From Spartobacteria bacterium (GTDB lineage Bacteria > Verrucomicrobiota > Verrucomicrobiae > Chthoniobacterales > UBA6821): a stretch of 11,059 nucleotides of DNA. The notes under the pieces were generated by a model, which saw only the letters and a program-made list of their open reading frames with translations, was not told the DNA's origin and searched no databases. The DNA is taken from contig PLEU01000182.1 in the NCBI GenBank assembly GCA_003136515.1, positions 1 through 11,059 of the forward strand, given 5' to 3'. Below, piece after piece: positions 1 to 8,087 of this stretch (positions within the stretch are counted from its first letter, which is position 1; each line of letters opens with the position of its first letter). Both the position numbers and the translations under genes were made by a program.

Positions 1-760
<760 letters not shown>

Positions 761-846
761 GCCTCCAGAGACTGGATATAGCGAGTCGTGCGAGCGCAGG
801 AGCGGTGTTGTCTTCCCATACCTGGATTCAGTGGCGTGATGATCTT

Positions 847-869
847 GTCTTTGGGCTAAGCCCAAAGAC
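847..869. terminator. Perfect inverted repeat after fabH, possible terminator
   Basis: GTCTTTGGGC (847-856) and GCCCAAAGAC (860-869) are perfect complements separated by a 3-base loop. It lies 72 bases past the fabH stop, a natural place for transcription of the guaA-to-fabH run to end or for an RNA 3' end to be stabilised. Neither side carries a proper T-tract: the minus strand continues AAGATCATC. It is therefore either a hairpin terminator without a U-run, a processing or stability element, or a protein-binding palindrome. Confidence 0.4.
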
Positions 870-941
870 CGAAGCGAAATATAAAAATACCGCGAAGGTT
901 GGGAACCCCGCCACACGGCAATAAACGTACACCGATGAAAA

Positions 942-1940
942 TTACCATTCGACGACGGTTGAAGCCCAAGTCAACCCTCCGCCAAAAACCACCATCAGGA
1001 TTTTTTCGCCTCGATGGAAACGTCCTGATCGCGCCGCTTCATCCAGAGCGATCGCCACCGCTGCTGCCGAAGTGTTGCCATAGCGGTCAAGATTGATATG
1101 AAAGCGCTCCATGGCGACATTGAGACGACTTGCTATGGCCTCAATAATCCTAAGATTGGCCTGATGGGGAATGAAACACGTGATATCGCTTGCCAGGATA
1201 CCTGCATCGGCAAGCACTTTTTCCGAGGCGTCAACCATCGCAGTGACCGCATATTTGTAAGTCTCCCTCCCGTTCATGCGGATGGTGGCGGGCTTCTCCC
1301 CTGCATTTTCCACAGTCACTGGGCAGGCACTCCCCCCGCCGGGAATGTAGAGTATGTCGGCGAGCTTGCCATTGCTCCCCATCCGAGAGGCAAGAATTCC
1401 ACGTCTCCCCTCGCGGTGCTGAAGGATGGCTGCCCCTGCACCATCGCCAAAGAGAACGCATGTATTGCGGTCATTCCAGTCCACAATACTGGAGAGTTTG
1501 TCGGCTCCGATGACGAGCACTGTCCGATACGTTCCCGAAATTATAAACTGACGTGCTGTCTCAATCCCGAAAAGGAAACCGGAACATGCGGCAGACAGGT
1601 CAAAACAGGCGGCATTAACCGCACCGATTTTGGTCTGAACAAAACAGGATGTGCTTGGAAAAAACATGTCGGGCGTGACCGTTGCACAAATAATCAGGTC
1701 TATTTCCTCGGCAGTGATCCCACTATTCTCCAGGGCCGCCCTCGCCGCATTGGCCGCCAGATCGCTGGTGGGCTGTTCCAGCCCCGCAATGCGCCGCTCG
1801 CGGATACCTGTGCGTGAACGGATCCACTCGTCGCTCGTCTCCACAAGCTTCTCAAGTTCGGAATTTGTGAGGATACGCTCTGGAACATAGCTCCCCGTGC
1901 CAATGATGGAGGCGGTTCGGGATACGGGTGTGCTAGACAT
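942..1940 (-). CDS. fabH: Beta-ketoacyl-ACP synthase III (FabH)
   Basis: Initiates type II fatty acid synthesis by condensing acetyl-CoA (or another short acyl-CoA) with malonyl-ACP in the cytoplasm. From MSSTPV the protein has 332 residues, close to the usual 315-335. The thiolase-fold catalytic triad is visible: Cys119 in AACSGF, His259 in IPHQAN and Asn289 in YGNTSAA. The N-terminal IIGTGSYVPERILTN and C-terminal GGGLTWAS are typical. An in-frame ATG at 1985 would add 15 residues inside plsX, but residues before MSST do not look like FabH. The chosen ATG (1940-1938) overlaps the plsX end by 8 bases and has no SD sequence, so translation is probably coupled. FabH and PlsX both act at the entry to lipid synthesis. 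The ID is very secure and the start fairly so. Confidence 0.96.
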   Translation of the reverse strand: MSSTPVSRTASIIGTGSYVPERILTNSELEKLVETSDEWIRSRTGIRERRIAGLEQPTSDLAANAARAALENSGITAEEIDLIICATVTPDMFFPSTSCFVQTKIGAVNAACFDLSAACSGFLFGIETARQFIISGTYRTVLVIGADKLSSIVDWNDRNTCVLFGDGAGAAILQHREGRRGILASRMGSNGKLADILYIPGGGSACPVTVENAGEKPATIRMNGRETYKYAVTAMVDASEKVLADAGILASDITCFIPHQANLRIIEAIASRLNVAMERFHINLDRYGNTSAAAVAIALDEAARSGRFHRGEKILMVVFGGGLTWASTVVEW

Positions 1941-2979
1941 CTGATGAAGGGAGGGCAGAGGGCGGGGCGGGTGCATTTTTTTCATTGTAGGCCTTCATTG
2001 CCTCGACGATACGCGGGTTAACCTGCTGCTCGATAAATTCAGTTGCGACCCGGATGGCATTTTTGACTGCCAGAGGGGAACTTGATCCATGGGCGATGAT
2101 ACAGGTCCCATTGACTCCCAACAGCGGACTCCCGCCGTAGTTTTCATAGTTGGTGCGGCGGCGGATTGCCCAGAAGGCATTACGGGCGATCCAAGCTCCG
2201 AGTTTGCGGAATGCCGTCCTTGTCAACTCATGCTTTAGCCAGCGGAAGACGGCGCTTGCAGTGGCCTCTGCGGTTTTCAGGACCACATTCCCTGTGAAAC
2301 CGTCGCAGAGAATGACTTCTACCGGATGTTCAAAAAGATCATGTCCCTCTATATTTCCGCGAAAGTTCAGCGAGGAGGCCTTGAGCAGCTTGAAGACTTC
2401 CTTGGTAAATTCGCTCCCCTTTACGTCCTCTCCTCCAATGGACATCAGTCCGATTTCTGGGTTGGAATACCCGAGTACATGCTTGGAAAGCACCGACCCC
2501 ATGATGGCATACTGAAGTAGATGAAGAGGCTTGGCATCGACATTGGCTCCCGCATCAATGAGGACGCAGACGTTTTTCTCTGTGGGCAGATACGATGCGA
2601 TGCCTGGCCGTTCGATTCCTTCCAGCGTGCGCAGTTTGATCGTGGTTGCGGCAACAGCGGCACCTGTGTGCCCCGCGCTGACGATGGCATCAGCCTCTCC
2701 TTTTTTCACGAGATCAACTGCCCGGGACACCGAGGAGTCTTTCTTTCGGCGAACTGCTTCCACGGCAGCATCACACATTTCGACGACCTGCGTGGTATGC
2801 ACTATCTCAATGCGGGGATCACTCTGGCCGAATTTGTCCAACTCAGCCCGAATGGACTGCTCATCCCCGGTAAGGAAAAGCCGGGTGATCTTGGGATACT
2901 CCCGAAGAGCCATCACCGCACCGGCCACCGTATTCTGCGGGGCGTAGTCACCCCCCATAGCATCGAGGGCAATCCTCAT
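1933..2979 (-). CDS. plsX: Phosphate acyltransferase PlsX
   Basis: Converts acyl-ACP to acyl-phosphate, the donor used by PlsY to make lysophosphatidic acid; it is a peripheral membrane enzyme of phospholipid synthesis. It has 348 residues, the normal length. Signature stretches are the opening RIALDAMGGDYAP, DAIVSAGHTGAAVA in the first third, CDGFTGNVVLK near residue 235, and LLGVNGTCIIAHGSS near residue 290. The C-terminal tail (EKNAPAPPSALPSSDV) is a low-complexity extension and probably not catalytic. The ATG at 2979-2977 gives the exact family N-terminus but is preceded by pyrimidines, with no SD sequence. It lies 48 bases after rpmF and overlaps fabH, giving the common rpmF-plsX-fabH arrangement that couples ribosome and lipid gene expression. 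Confidence 0.97.
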   Translation of the reverse strand: MRIALDAMGGDYAPQNTVAGAVMALREYPKITRLFLTGDEQSIRAELDKFGQSDPRIEIVHTTQVVEMCDAAVEAVRRKKDSSVSRAVDLVKKGEADAIVSAGHTGAAVAATTIKLRTLEGIERPGIASYLPTEKNVCVLIDAGANVDAKPLHLLQYAIMGSVLSKHVLGYSNPEIGLMSIGGEDVKGSEFTKEVFKLLKASSLNFRGNIEGHDLFEHPVEVILCDGFTGNVVLKTAEATASAVFRWLKHELTRTAFRKLGAWIARNAFWAIRRRTNYENYGGSPLLGVNGTCIIAHGSSSPLAVKNAIRVATEFIEQQVNPRIVEAMKAYNEKNAPAPPSALPSSDV

Positions 2980-3027
2980 GAGGGCAGAGGCGGTTCTATC
3001 GGCTTTCGGATGAGCAAAAGGCGGCGC

Positions 3028-3210
3028 TTAAGCCACCTCGACATCAAGAACCTGTCGGCCGCGATAGATCCCGCAGGCGGGGCAGGCGGTGTGAGAACGG
3101 AGCGGGGCTCCACACTGGGCGCACTTTCCCAGTTTGGGGGCATGCCAGCGATTTGCAGCCTTGCGGGTGCGAAGGCGCATTTTTGAAGTTTTACGTTTTG
3201 GGACTCCCAT
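3028..3210 (-). CDS. rpmF: 50S ribosomal protein L32
   Basis: Small structural protein of the large ribosomal subunit. It has 60 residues and begins MGVPKRKTSKMRLRTRKAAN, the classic L32 N-terminus rich in Lys and Arg. Four cysteines, C30-x2-C33 and C43-x2-C46, form the zinc ribbon of the zinc-binding L32 type; some lineages, E. coli among them, have lost these cysteines. The ATG at 3210-3208 is fixed by the N-terminus; reading frame continues upstream but looks non-coding. The start lies 20 bases inside the end of the yceD gene, has no SD sequence, and is probably translated by coupling. In some bacteria zinc-type L32 is replaced by a zinc-free copy under zinc limitation; no second copy is visible here. 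Confidence 0.97.
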   Translation of the reverse strand: MGVPKRKTSKMRLRTRKAANRWHAPKLGKCAQCGAPLRSHTACPACGIYRGRQVLDVEVA

Positions 3211-3688
3211 CGGACGGTGGTGTGTTGAGTTGGTCGAGTGCTGCCCATATGGCGGGACGCGTCGTGTCCCTTTGCAAAGAAGCTTGCAAAGGAGAGTTGG
3301 GAGCGGCCACAGGAAAGTGGGCGGGGCAGGTCTTTTCTCCACCCTGATCGCATCGGGGATGCGCGGGCAGAAGGAGATGAATATCCTCCCTTACTTCCGG
3401 GGTCAAGTCCACGGATTCAATTCCTGAAAGTTCGATTTGCGTGGCAAAATGCCCCGATACGATCTCCTGCTCAAACTGTTCTAGGCAGCAGACACAGGTC
3501 ATGCGGACCCGCTGACGCACCCTGCCAGTGGCAAAGAGCCCACCATCGGAGAGCCCCACATCTATGGAATAGCAAAGCGGTCCTATCGGCTCTGCATCCA
3601 CCTGCTCCAACTCAAGAGATTCGGACCTTTCCTCACCTTCCAGATGAAGTGTCTCCCCGTGGGGAATCTGACGCAAATGGACTTTCAT
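3191..3688 (-). CDS. yceD: YceD/DUF177 family protein (23S rRNA accumulation)
   Basis: A 165-residue member of the YceD/DUF177 family, which is found next to rpmF in many bacteria and plant plastids and is linked to 23S rRNA accumulation or processing; its mechanism is poorly known. Visible support is the central TCVCCLEQFEQ motif (Cys65 and Cys68), the acidic LTPEVREDIHLLLP stretch at about 95-108, and a C-terminal WAALDQL helix near 148-154. A second cysteine pair, C113 and C121, may complete a metal site with the first pair (inference). The C-terminus overlaps rpmF by 20 bases, and the gene starts 9 bases after coaD. The ATG at 3688 fits the family; no close SD sequence is seen. Family assignment is firm and molecular role less so. 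Confidence 0.88.
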   Translation of the reverse strand: MKVHLRQIPHGETLHLEGEERSESLELEQVDAEPIGPLCYSIDVGLSDGGLFATGRVRQRVRMTCVCCLEQFEQEIVSGHFATQIELSGIESVDLTPEVREDIHLLLPAHPRCDQGGEKTCPAHFPVAAPNSPLQASLQRDTTRPAIWAALDQLNTPPSDGSPKT

Positions 3689-3697
3689 GATCTAATT

Positions 3698-4198
3698 CTA
3701 CCCCATCGGTCTGCGTTTGGGAAATTTCTGATCGAGTGCTTCCAGCACTGGTATCGAAACAAAGTGGGTCACATCGCCACCCAAACGGGCCACCTCCTTC
3801 ACCACACGGGAACTCAGAAAGATGCAGTCCTCCCGCGGCGTCAGGAAGAGCGTCTCAATTTTCGGCTCTAGGCGTCGGTTGGTAAGCGCCATCTGGAATT
3901 CAAATTCAAAATCAGAGACCGCACGCAGACCACGGATCACCACAAAGGCCTCGCGCTGGCGGCAAAATTCCACCAACAGTCCATTGAGTGGCTCGACAGA
4001 CAGTCCTGGATGTTTCCCCATGCTTCGGCGGATCAAGTCCACACGTTCCGGCGTTGTGAAAAGGGGGCTCTTGGCCTCATTGTCAGCGACACCGACGATC
4101 ACTTCCTCAAAAACCCCCATGGCACGCGTGATAAGATCGAGATGACCGTTTGTCACCGGATCGAAACTCCCGGGATAGATGGCTCGGCGGCAGCTCAT
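3698..4198 (-). CDS. coaD: Phosphopantetheine adenylyltransferase (PPAT)
   Basis: Transfers AMP from ATP to 4'-phosphopantetheine to make dephospho-CoA, the penultimate step of CoA synthesis. It has 166 residues, matching the hexameric bacterial PPAT (about 160). The nucleotidyltransferase motif is in YPGSFDPVTNGHLDLI, with the catalytic His19 in NGHL. RGLRAVSDFEFEFQMA near residue 90 is the pantetheine-binding segment. LSSRVVKEVARLGGDV is the C-terminal ATP-binding signature, where the usual ISSS is LSSR. The ATG at 4198-4196 is 7 bases after the guaA stop; a weak GGGAG lies about 10 bases before it, overlapping the guaA stop region, so coupling is likely. CoA made here feeds the acyl-CoA and ACP chemistry of fabH and plsX downstream. 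Confidence 0.97.
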   Translation of the reverse strand: MSCRRAIYPGSFDPVTNGHLDLITRAMGVFEEVIVGVADNEAKSPLFTTPERVDLIRRSMGKHPGLSVEPLNGLLVEFCRQREAFVVIRGLRAVSDFEFEFQMALTNRRLEPKIETLFLTPREDCIFLSSRVVKEVARLGGDVTHFVSIPVLEALDQKFPKRRPMG

Positions 4199-4205
4199 GG
4201 ATTAC

Positions 4206-5858
4206 TTACTCCCACTCGATGGTGGCGGGAGGTTTGCTGGAGACATCGAGTACGCAGCGGTTGACTCCCTTCACCTCATTAATGATGCGACTGGAAATAC
4301 AGCCAAGCAGATCATACGGAAGTCGCACCCAATCGGCGGTCATCCCGTCCTGACTCTCAACCACTCGGAGCGCAATAGTGTAGTCGTAGGTGCGTTCATC
4401 CCCCATCACCCCGACCGACTGCACAGGGAGGAGTACGGCAAAGGATTGCCAGACCTTGAAATACCAACCCGATTCCTTCATTTCTTCCAAAACAATCCGA
4501 TCCGCATCGCGCAGGATGCGGAGACGCGTGGGAGTGATCTCTCCGATGATCCTGACAGCCAGACCCGGTCCGGGGAATGGCTGACGGTCGACCACTTCCC
4601 TGGGGAGACCCAGCTCACGCCCGACTTCGCGCACCTCGTCCTTGAAAAGCTGCCTGAGAGGCTCGACCAGCTCGAATTTCATATCCTTTGGCAACCCCCC
4701 AACATTATGGTGGCTCTTGATGAGCGCTGCTGGGTTACCGCCAATCGGTACACTTTCTATCACATCGGGATAAAGGGTGCCCTGAGCCAGAAACTTGAAG
4801 GGATGGGAAGATCTCTTCGCTGATTTCTTGAGATCAAGCGCCGCCTGTTCAAACACACGGATAAATTCCGTGCCGATCAGTTTCCTCTTTTTCTCGGGAT
4901 CTGTCACCCCCTTGAGCTTCCCAAGAAAACGGCTCGTCCCATCGATGATTTTTAACTGGATCCTGAAATTTCGCCCAAAGAGCTGGCCAACAGCGTCTCG
5001 TTCTCCATAACGCAGGAGTCCGTTATCGACAAAGATACAGGTGAGTTGGTCACCAATCGCCTTATGGATTAGTGCGGCGGCAACGGAGGAATCGACCCCT
5101 CCGCTTAATCCCAAAATCACCCGCCCCTCTCCGACTTGTTCCCTGATCTGTGTACAAATTCGCTCAATGAAAGAACCCATCGTCCAGTCGGCCCGGCAGC
5201 CACAGATGCTATGGAGAAAATTCTTGATGATCGCCTTGCCCTTCGGGGTGTGATGCACCTCGGGATGGAACTGCATTCCGTAAAGGCGCCTAGTCGCATC
5301 GGCGATGACGGCTTGAGGGGAATTCTCCGTCCGGCCGATGGCGGAAAATCCGGGCGGCATCTTCTCGATGCGATCACCGTGGCTGTTCCACACATCGAGC
5401 TTTTTGGGCAGTCCCTTGAAAAGGGGAGAAGCCCCCGAAGTCGTCAGAATCCCCTTTCCATATTCTCGATGGGTCGAGCGCGCCACCACCCCCCCAAGAT
5501 CACGCGTCAAAAGCTGCATCCCATAACAGATGCCAAGCACAGGCACCCCGAGCGTATAGATGGCGGGGTCAACCTTGGGAGCCTTGGGGGCATAGACACT
5601 GGCAGGGCCACCGGAAAGAATGATCCCCTTCACTGTTCCATCCGAGGCGATCTCGCTTGCCGTCGTCGTATGGGGCAGAATCTCCGAATAAACGCTGCAC
5701 TCGCGCACCCTGCGTGCGATCACCTGTGTGTATTGGGAACCGAAGTCGAGTATGACGATTTTGGAAGCCGCCTTTTTGCTGTTAAGAGCCTGATTGTGAA
5801 TCAGGGGTTGCAACTTTTTTGCGTCGGCTGGGGGAGATTTCTTGGAACGAATTGACAC
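4206..5858 (-). CDS. guaA: GMP synthase, glutamine-hydrolysing
   Basis: Converts XMP to GMP using ATP and ammonia from glutamine. Domain order is complete. The class I glutamine amidotransferase spans about residues 33-220, with nucleophile Cys111 in GICYGMQ and His198/Glu200 in QFHPE. The ATP-pyrophosphatase domain starts near 228, with the P-loop SGGVDSS at 252-258. The dimerisation domain has [12 protein letters not shown] and ends [16 protein letters not shown], the invariant family C-terminus. At 550 residues it is about 25-30 longer than usual because of a basic, unconserved N-terminus before [13 protein letters not shown]. The start is GTG (5858-5856); the only other in-frame candidate I noticed is TTG at 5813-5811. 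No SD sequence is seen. A TATACT box lies directly upstream (see separate entry). Function is certain; the exact start is doubtful. Confidence 0.97.
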   Translation of the reverse strand: MSIRSKKSPPADAKKLQPLIHNQALNSKKAASKIVILDFGSQYTQVIARRVRECSVYSEILPHTTTASEIASDGTVKGIILSGGPASVYAPKAPKVDPAIYTLGVPVLGICYGMQLLTRDLGGVVARSTHREYGKGILTTSGASPLFKGLPKKLDVWNSHGDRIEKMPPGFSAIGRTENSPQAVIADATRRLYGMQFHPEVHHTPKGKAIIKNFLHSICGCRADWTMGSFIERICTQIREQVGEGRVILGLSGGVDSSVAAALIHKAIGDQLTCIFVDNGLLRYGERDAVGQLFGRNFRIQLKIIDGTSRFLGKLKGVTDPEKKRKLIGTEFIRVFEQAALDLKKSAKRSSHPFKFLAQGTLYPDVIESVPIGGNPAALIKSHHNVGGLPKDMKFELVEPLRQLFKDEVREVGRELGLPREVVDRQPFPGPGLAVRIIGEITPTRLRILRDADRIVLEEMKESGWYFKVWQSFAVLLPVQSVGVMGDERTYDYTIALRVVESQDGMTADWVRLPYDLLGCISSRIINEVKGVNRCVLDVSSKPPATIEWE

Positions 5859-5864
5859 GATGAG

Positions 5865-5870
5865 AGTATA
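5865..5870 (-). promoter_or_regulatory. Candidate -10 box for guaA (TATACT)
   Basis: On the minus strand TATACT is followed by CTCATC and then the GTG taken as the guaA start. With the usual 6-base distance, transcription would begin at the G of GTG and the message would be leaderless, or slightly longer if the start site shifts. The matching -35 region (about 5888-5893, AATTCC) is a poor match to TTGACA, so this rests mainly on the -10 and its position. Confidence 0.3.
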
Positions 5871-5911
5871 AGGAGTCTGTGGACTTTGGAATTTTTCAGC
5901 GGGGTGGCTTC

Positions 5912-6100
5912 TTACTGATAATCAGAACCGAAGGGATCCTTTGTCGGCTTGTCGGTGGTCAATGTCCCCTGGCCGGAGATTCCTTTGATGGCGGTATCGG
6001 CAACACCGTCCGCATCTTCCTCGGCAGGCGCACATCCGGTGAAGCAGAAGAGGGGAATCACGACTGATACCAGAACCGCAAGAAAAAGCATTGGTTTCAC
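5912..6100 (-). CDS. Small predicted lipoprotein, unknown function
   Basis: Encodes 62 residues from a GTG at 6100-6098, or 59 from an in-frame ATG at 6091-6089. [17 protein letters not shown] is a short charged start plus hydrophobic core, followed by FCFTGC, a lipobox-like site in which Cys23 would be lipidated; Phe at the -3 position is less usual than Leu. The mature part of about 40 residues is acidic and polar (PAEEDADG, ending DPFGSDYQ), with no recognised domain. The GTG keeps the N-terminal Lys and is slightly preferred. It lies 53 bases before guaA on the same strand and divergent from aat. I do not recognise a family. It could be a small envelope protein typical of its lineage; chance coding is less likely because the signal peptide is well formed. 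Confidence 0.55.
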   Translation of the reverse strand: MKPMLFLAVLVSVVIPLFCFTGCAPAEEDADGVADTAIKGISGQGTLTTDKPTKDPFGSDYQ

Positions 6101-6140
6101 GCGACGACCGTAAAAGATTTGGCAGAGAAGGCAATCCGAG

Positions 6141-6178
6141 AAGGAGTCATGAACACTTTAACCCATCCACCTCGTTGA
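6141..6178 (+). promoter_or_regulatory. SD-associated 9-codon reading frame overlapping the aat start
   Basis: AAGGAG at 6141-6146 is the most SD-like sequence before any gene in the window, though its distance to the ATG at 6149-6151 is very short (2 bases). The ATG opens a 9-codon frame, MNTLTHPPR, whose TGA (6176-6178) overlaps the in-frame TTG of aat (6175-6177) as TTGA. This could be a leader peptide that couples translation to aat, a site of -1 frameshifting into aat, or coincidence. Confidence 0.25.
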
Positions 6179-6795
6179 CAAAGGATGCAGTCATTCCCGC
6201 AGGACTCCTTCTGGAAGCCTATGCATCCGGGATCTTCCCAATGGGATCACCGGAGGGTGGGGTTCGTTGGTATTCCCCTGATCCGAGGGGGATTCTTCCC
6301 CTCGACAGATTTCGCACTCCTCACGGCCTCCGCCAAGCCCTTCGCAAATCAGGACAACTCGGCTGGGAAATACGGATTGATTCTGACTTTGACGGTATCC
6401 TCCGGGGATGCGCCGAACGCCGAGAAACATGGATTAACGGTATTATCGCACGAAGTTACAGGGATCTCTTTGCAACTGGTCATGCGCATTCCATCGAAGT
6501 GTGGGTGGAAGGAAAGCTCGCGGGCGGACTCTATGGCGTTGCGATTGGTGGAGCTTTCTTTGGCGAATCGATGTTTCACCGTATCACCGACGCTTCAAAG
6601 GTCGCACTATGGCATCTCGTGAGGATCCTTAATAAGGGGGGATTCACACTCCTGGACACCCAGTGGGTCACACCACATCTTAAACAGTTTGGCGCCATCG
6701 AGATAGCCAGCTCTGATTATCTCACAGAGCTCAAACAAGCACTGTCCCAAAAGGGAAATCTACCCGAGCCGGGTTGTATAGATTTTGGATTTTAG
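6175..6795 (+). CDS. aat: Leucyl/phenylalanyl-tRNA-protein transferase
   Basis: Adds Leu or Phe from aminoacyl-tRNA to proteins with N-terminal Lys or Arg, marking them for ClpS/ClpAP degradation (N-degron pathway, cytoplasm). From TTG 6175 the protein has 206 residues. It shows the family's IPAGLLLEAYASGIFPMG start, WYSPDPRG at 32-39, ETWINGIIARSY near 84-95, GHAHSIEVW at 102-110, and GVAIGGAFFGESMF at 121-134, which matches the E. coli GVAQGTLFCGESMF region. The frame is open back to a TTG at 6091 (234 residues), but those extra residues are basic and unlike Aat, and they overlap the divergent lipoprotein start. No in-frame ATG exists near the conserved N-terminus. It is the only plus-strand gene, and its stop overlaps that of chrA. 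Function is secure; the start is uncertain. Confidence 0.93.
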   Translation: MTKDAVIPAGLLLEAYASGIFPMGSPEGGVRWYSPDPRGILPLDRFRTPHGLRQALRKSGQLGWEIRIDSDFDGILRGCAERRETWINGIIARSYRDLFATGHAHSIEVWVEGKLAGGLYGVAIGGAFFGESMFHRITDASKVALWHLVRILNKGGFTLLDTQWVTPHLKQFGAIEIASSDYLTELKQALSQKGNLPEPGCIDFGF

Positions 6796-8075
6796 AACAC
6801 CAGTTTCAAGAAAACACCTGCAACTCCGGAAAGAACAATTAACAGTGCAATTTCCACTTGTGTGCTTCGAAGAGCAAGAAAACAGAATATGGTGATTATC
6901 AGGGGCTGCCACGATACGCAAAACGTGGATGTCCCGGATTTTAAAAATACACTCCCGGCAAACCAGAAGGCGAGGGCGGCAATCACCGCTGTGACAACTG
7001 CTCCGATGGCCTTCAGGGCACCCTCCATACGGCGATTCCGGGCAATCCGCTCCAAATGCGGAGCAAAGGTGAAAATCCAGAGAAAGCTGGGGAGGAATAG
7101 CGACCAGAGTGCCAGCAGACTTCCCAATGTCGCGGAAAGTAATGGTGGAAGATTACCTGCTGTATAGTAGGCAGCGAGAAAGGCGACAAACTGAAGTGCG
7201 ATCAAGAGCGGTCCCGGGGTCGTCTCCGCAAGCCCGAGACCATCTATCATCTGATCCTGTGTCACCCAACCCCAGTTATGGACAGCGTGAAGCGAAACGT
7301 AGGAAAGGGCGGCGTAGGCTCCGCCAAAACTGAACAGGGAGACCCGAATATAGAAGAAAGCTATTTTCAACGGCATCGCCACGGCTCCCAGCCAGAGGAA
7401 GAATCCCAGAACGGGTAGCACCCAGATTCCGATGATGACCAAGGCGACCCGGAACGATTTTCGCCAGTCAGACTTGGTTGGATCTGCTGTAGCCACCAGA
7501 TCGGCGCCACCTGCTTCCGGAGGAAGCAGAAATCCAAGAAGACCGCAGCCCAAAACAACCACCGGATAGGGAATGTGCAAAATTAGGAGCAAGAGAGCAA
7601 CAAGCGCAATGAATGCCAAACGCGAGGAGGTGATCGTTCTCCGCCCGATCCGCAAACAGGCAGATGCCACGATCGCAACCACGGCGGGCTTGAGTCCGTA
7701 GAAGAAGGCGTGAAGCAGTGGCCACTGTTGACCCGCTACATAGAGCAGACTGAGGCACCAGAGCAGAAACGCAGCCGGGAGGAAAAAGAGCAAACCTGCT
7801 GCAATCCCACCGCGGATCCCATGCAATCGCCAGCCAATGTAGGTGGCAAGCTGCTGTGCCTCGGGCCCAGGGAGCAGCATGCAAAACTGTAGGGCTCTTA
7901 TGAACTCGGATTCGCTGATCCAACTGCGTCGAACAACAATCTCGGTATGCAGAGTTGCGATCTGTCCCGCAGGGCCTCCGAAACTGATGCATCCGAGCTT
8001 AAACCAGACTTTGAGGGCTTCCGGGAACTTCGGATAAATTTTTTTCTCAACCTCCGATGAATTTTCAATATCCAT
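6792..8075 (-). CDS. chrA: Chromate-type transporter ChrA, two-domain CHR family
   Basis: Integral inner-membrane protein of the CHR family. Characterised members export chromate using the proton gradient, and many others have no tested substrate. At 427 residues it is the long form with two homologous halves. Half one has FKLGCISFGGPAGQIA (FGGP at 32-35) and MLLPGPEAQQLATYIGW (66-82). Half two has FYIRVSLFSFGGAYAALS (241-258) and GLAETTPGPLLIALQ (281-295). A hydrophilic linker at about 185-208 separates them, and each half carries several strongly hydrophobic helices. The ATG at 8075 lies 12 bases after the mutS stop, so cotranscription is likely, with no clear SD. Its stop shares bases with the aat stop on the other strand. 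No chrB-type regulator is nearby, so a role in chromate resistance is inferred from family only. Confidence 0.93.
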   Translation of the reverse strand: MDIENSSEVEKKIYPKFPEALKVWFKLGCISFGGPAGQIATLHTEIVVRRSWISESEFIRALQFCMLLPGPEAQQLATYIGWRLHGIRGGIAAGLLFFLPAAFLLWCLSLLYVAGQQWPLLHAFFYGLKPAVVAIVASACLRIGRRTITSSRLAFIALVALLLLILHIPYPVVVLGCGLLGFLLPPEAGGADLVATADPTKSDWRKSFRVALVIIGIWVLPVLGFFLWLGAVAMPLKIAFFYIRVSLFSFGGAYAALSYVSLHAVHNWGWVTQDQMIDGLGLAETTPGPLLIALQFVAFLAAYYTAGNLPPLLSATLGSLLALWSLFLPSFLWIFTFAPHLERIARNRRMEGALKAIGAVVTAVIAALAFWFAGSVFLKSGTSTFCVSWQPLIITIFCFLALRSTQVEIALLIVLSGVAGVFLKLVF

Positions 8076-8087
8076 CTTGGATCACTG

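Noticed and set aside
899..1096. Small plus-strand gene of 65 codons beside fabH
   Set aside because: Most of it is antisense to the fabH 3' end; the upstream part is in the intergenic gap with no good start signal or domain.
1098..1817. 239-codon plus-strand open frame opposite fabH
   Set aside because: It lies entirely antisense to a clear FabH, has no recognisable domain, and looks like the complementary shadow of GC-rich codons.
2521..3186. 221-codon plus-strand open frame opposite plsX and rpmF
   Set aside because: It crosses two well-identified minus-strand genes and the gap between them, and its composition shows no protein-family features.
4179..4823. 214-codon plus-strand open frame opposite guaA
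   Set aside because: It is antisense to the conserved C-terminal half of GMP synthase and has no motif.
5136..5855. 239-codon plus-strand open frame opposite guaA
   Set aside because: It is antisense to the amidotransferase domain of a secure gene, with no motif of its own.
6175..6180. Perfect TTGACA as a -35 promoter box
   Set aside because: No -10-like hexamer lies 16-18 bases downstream, and the bases belong to the start of the aat coding region.
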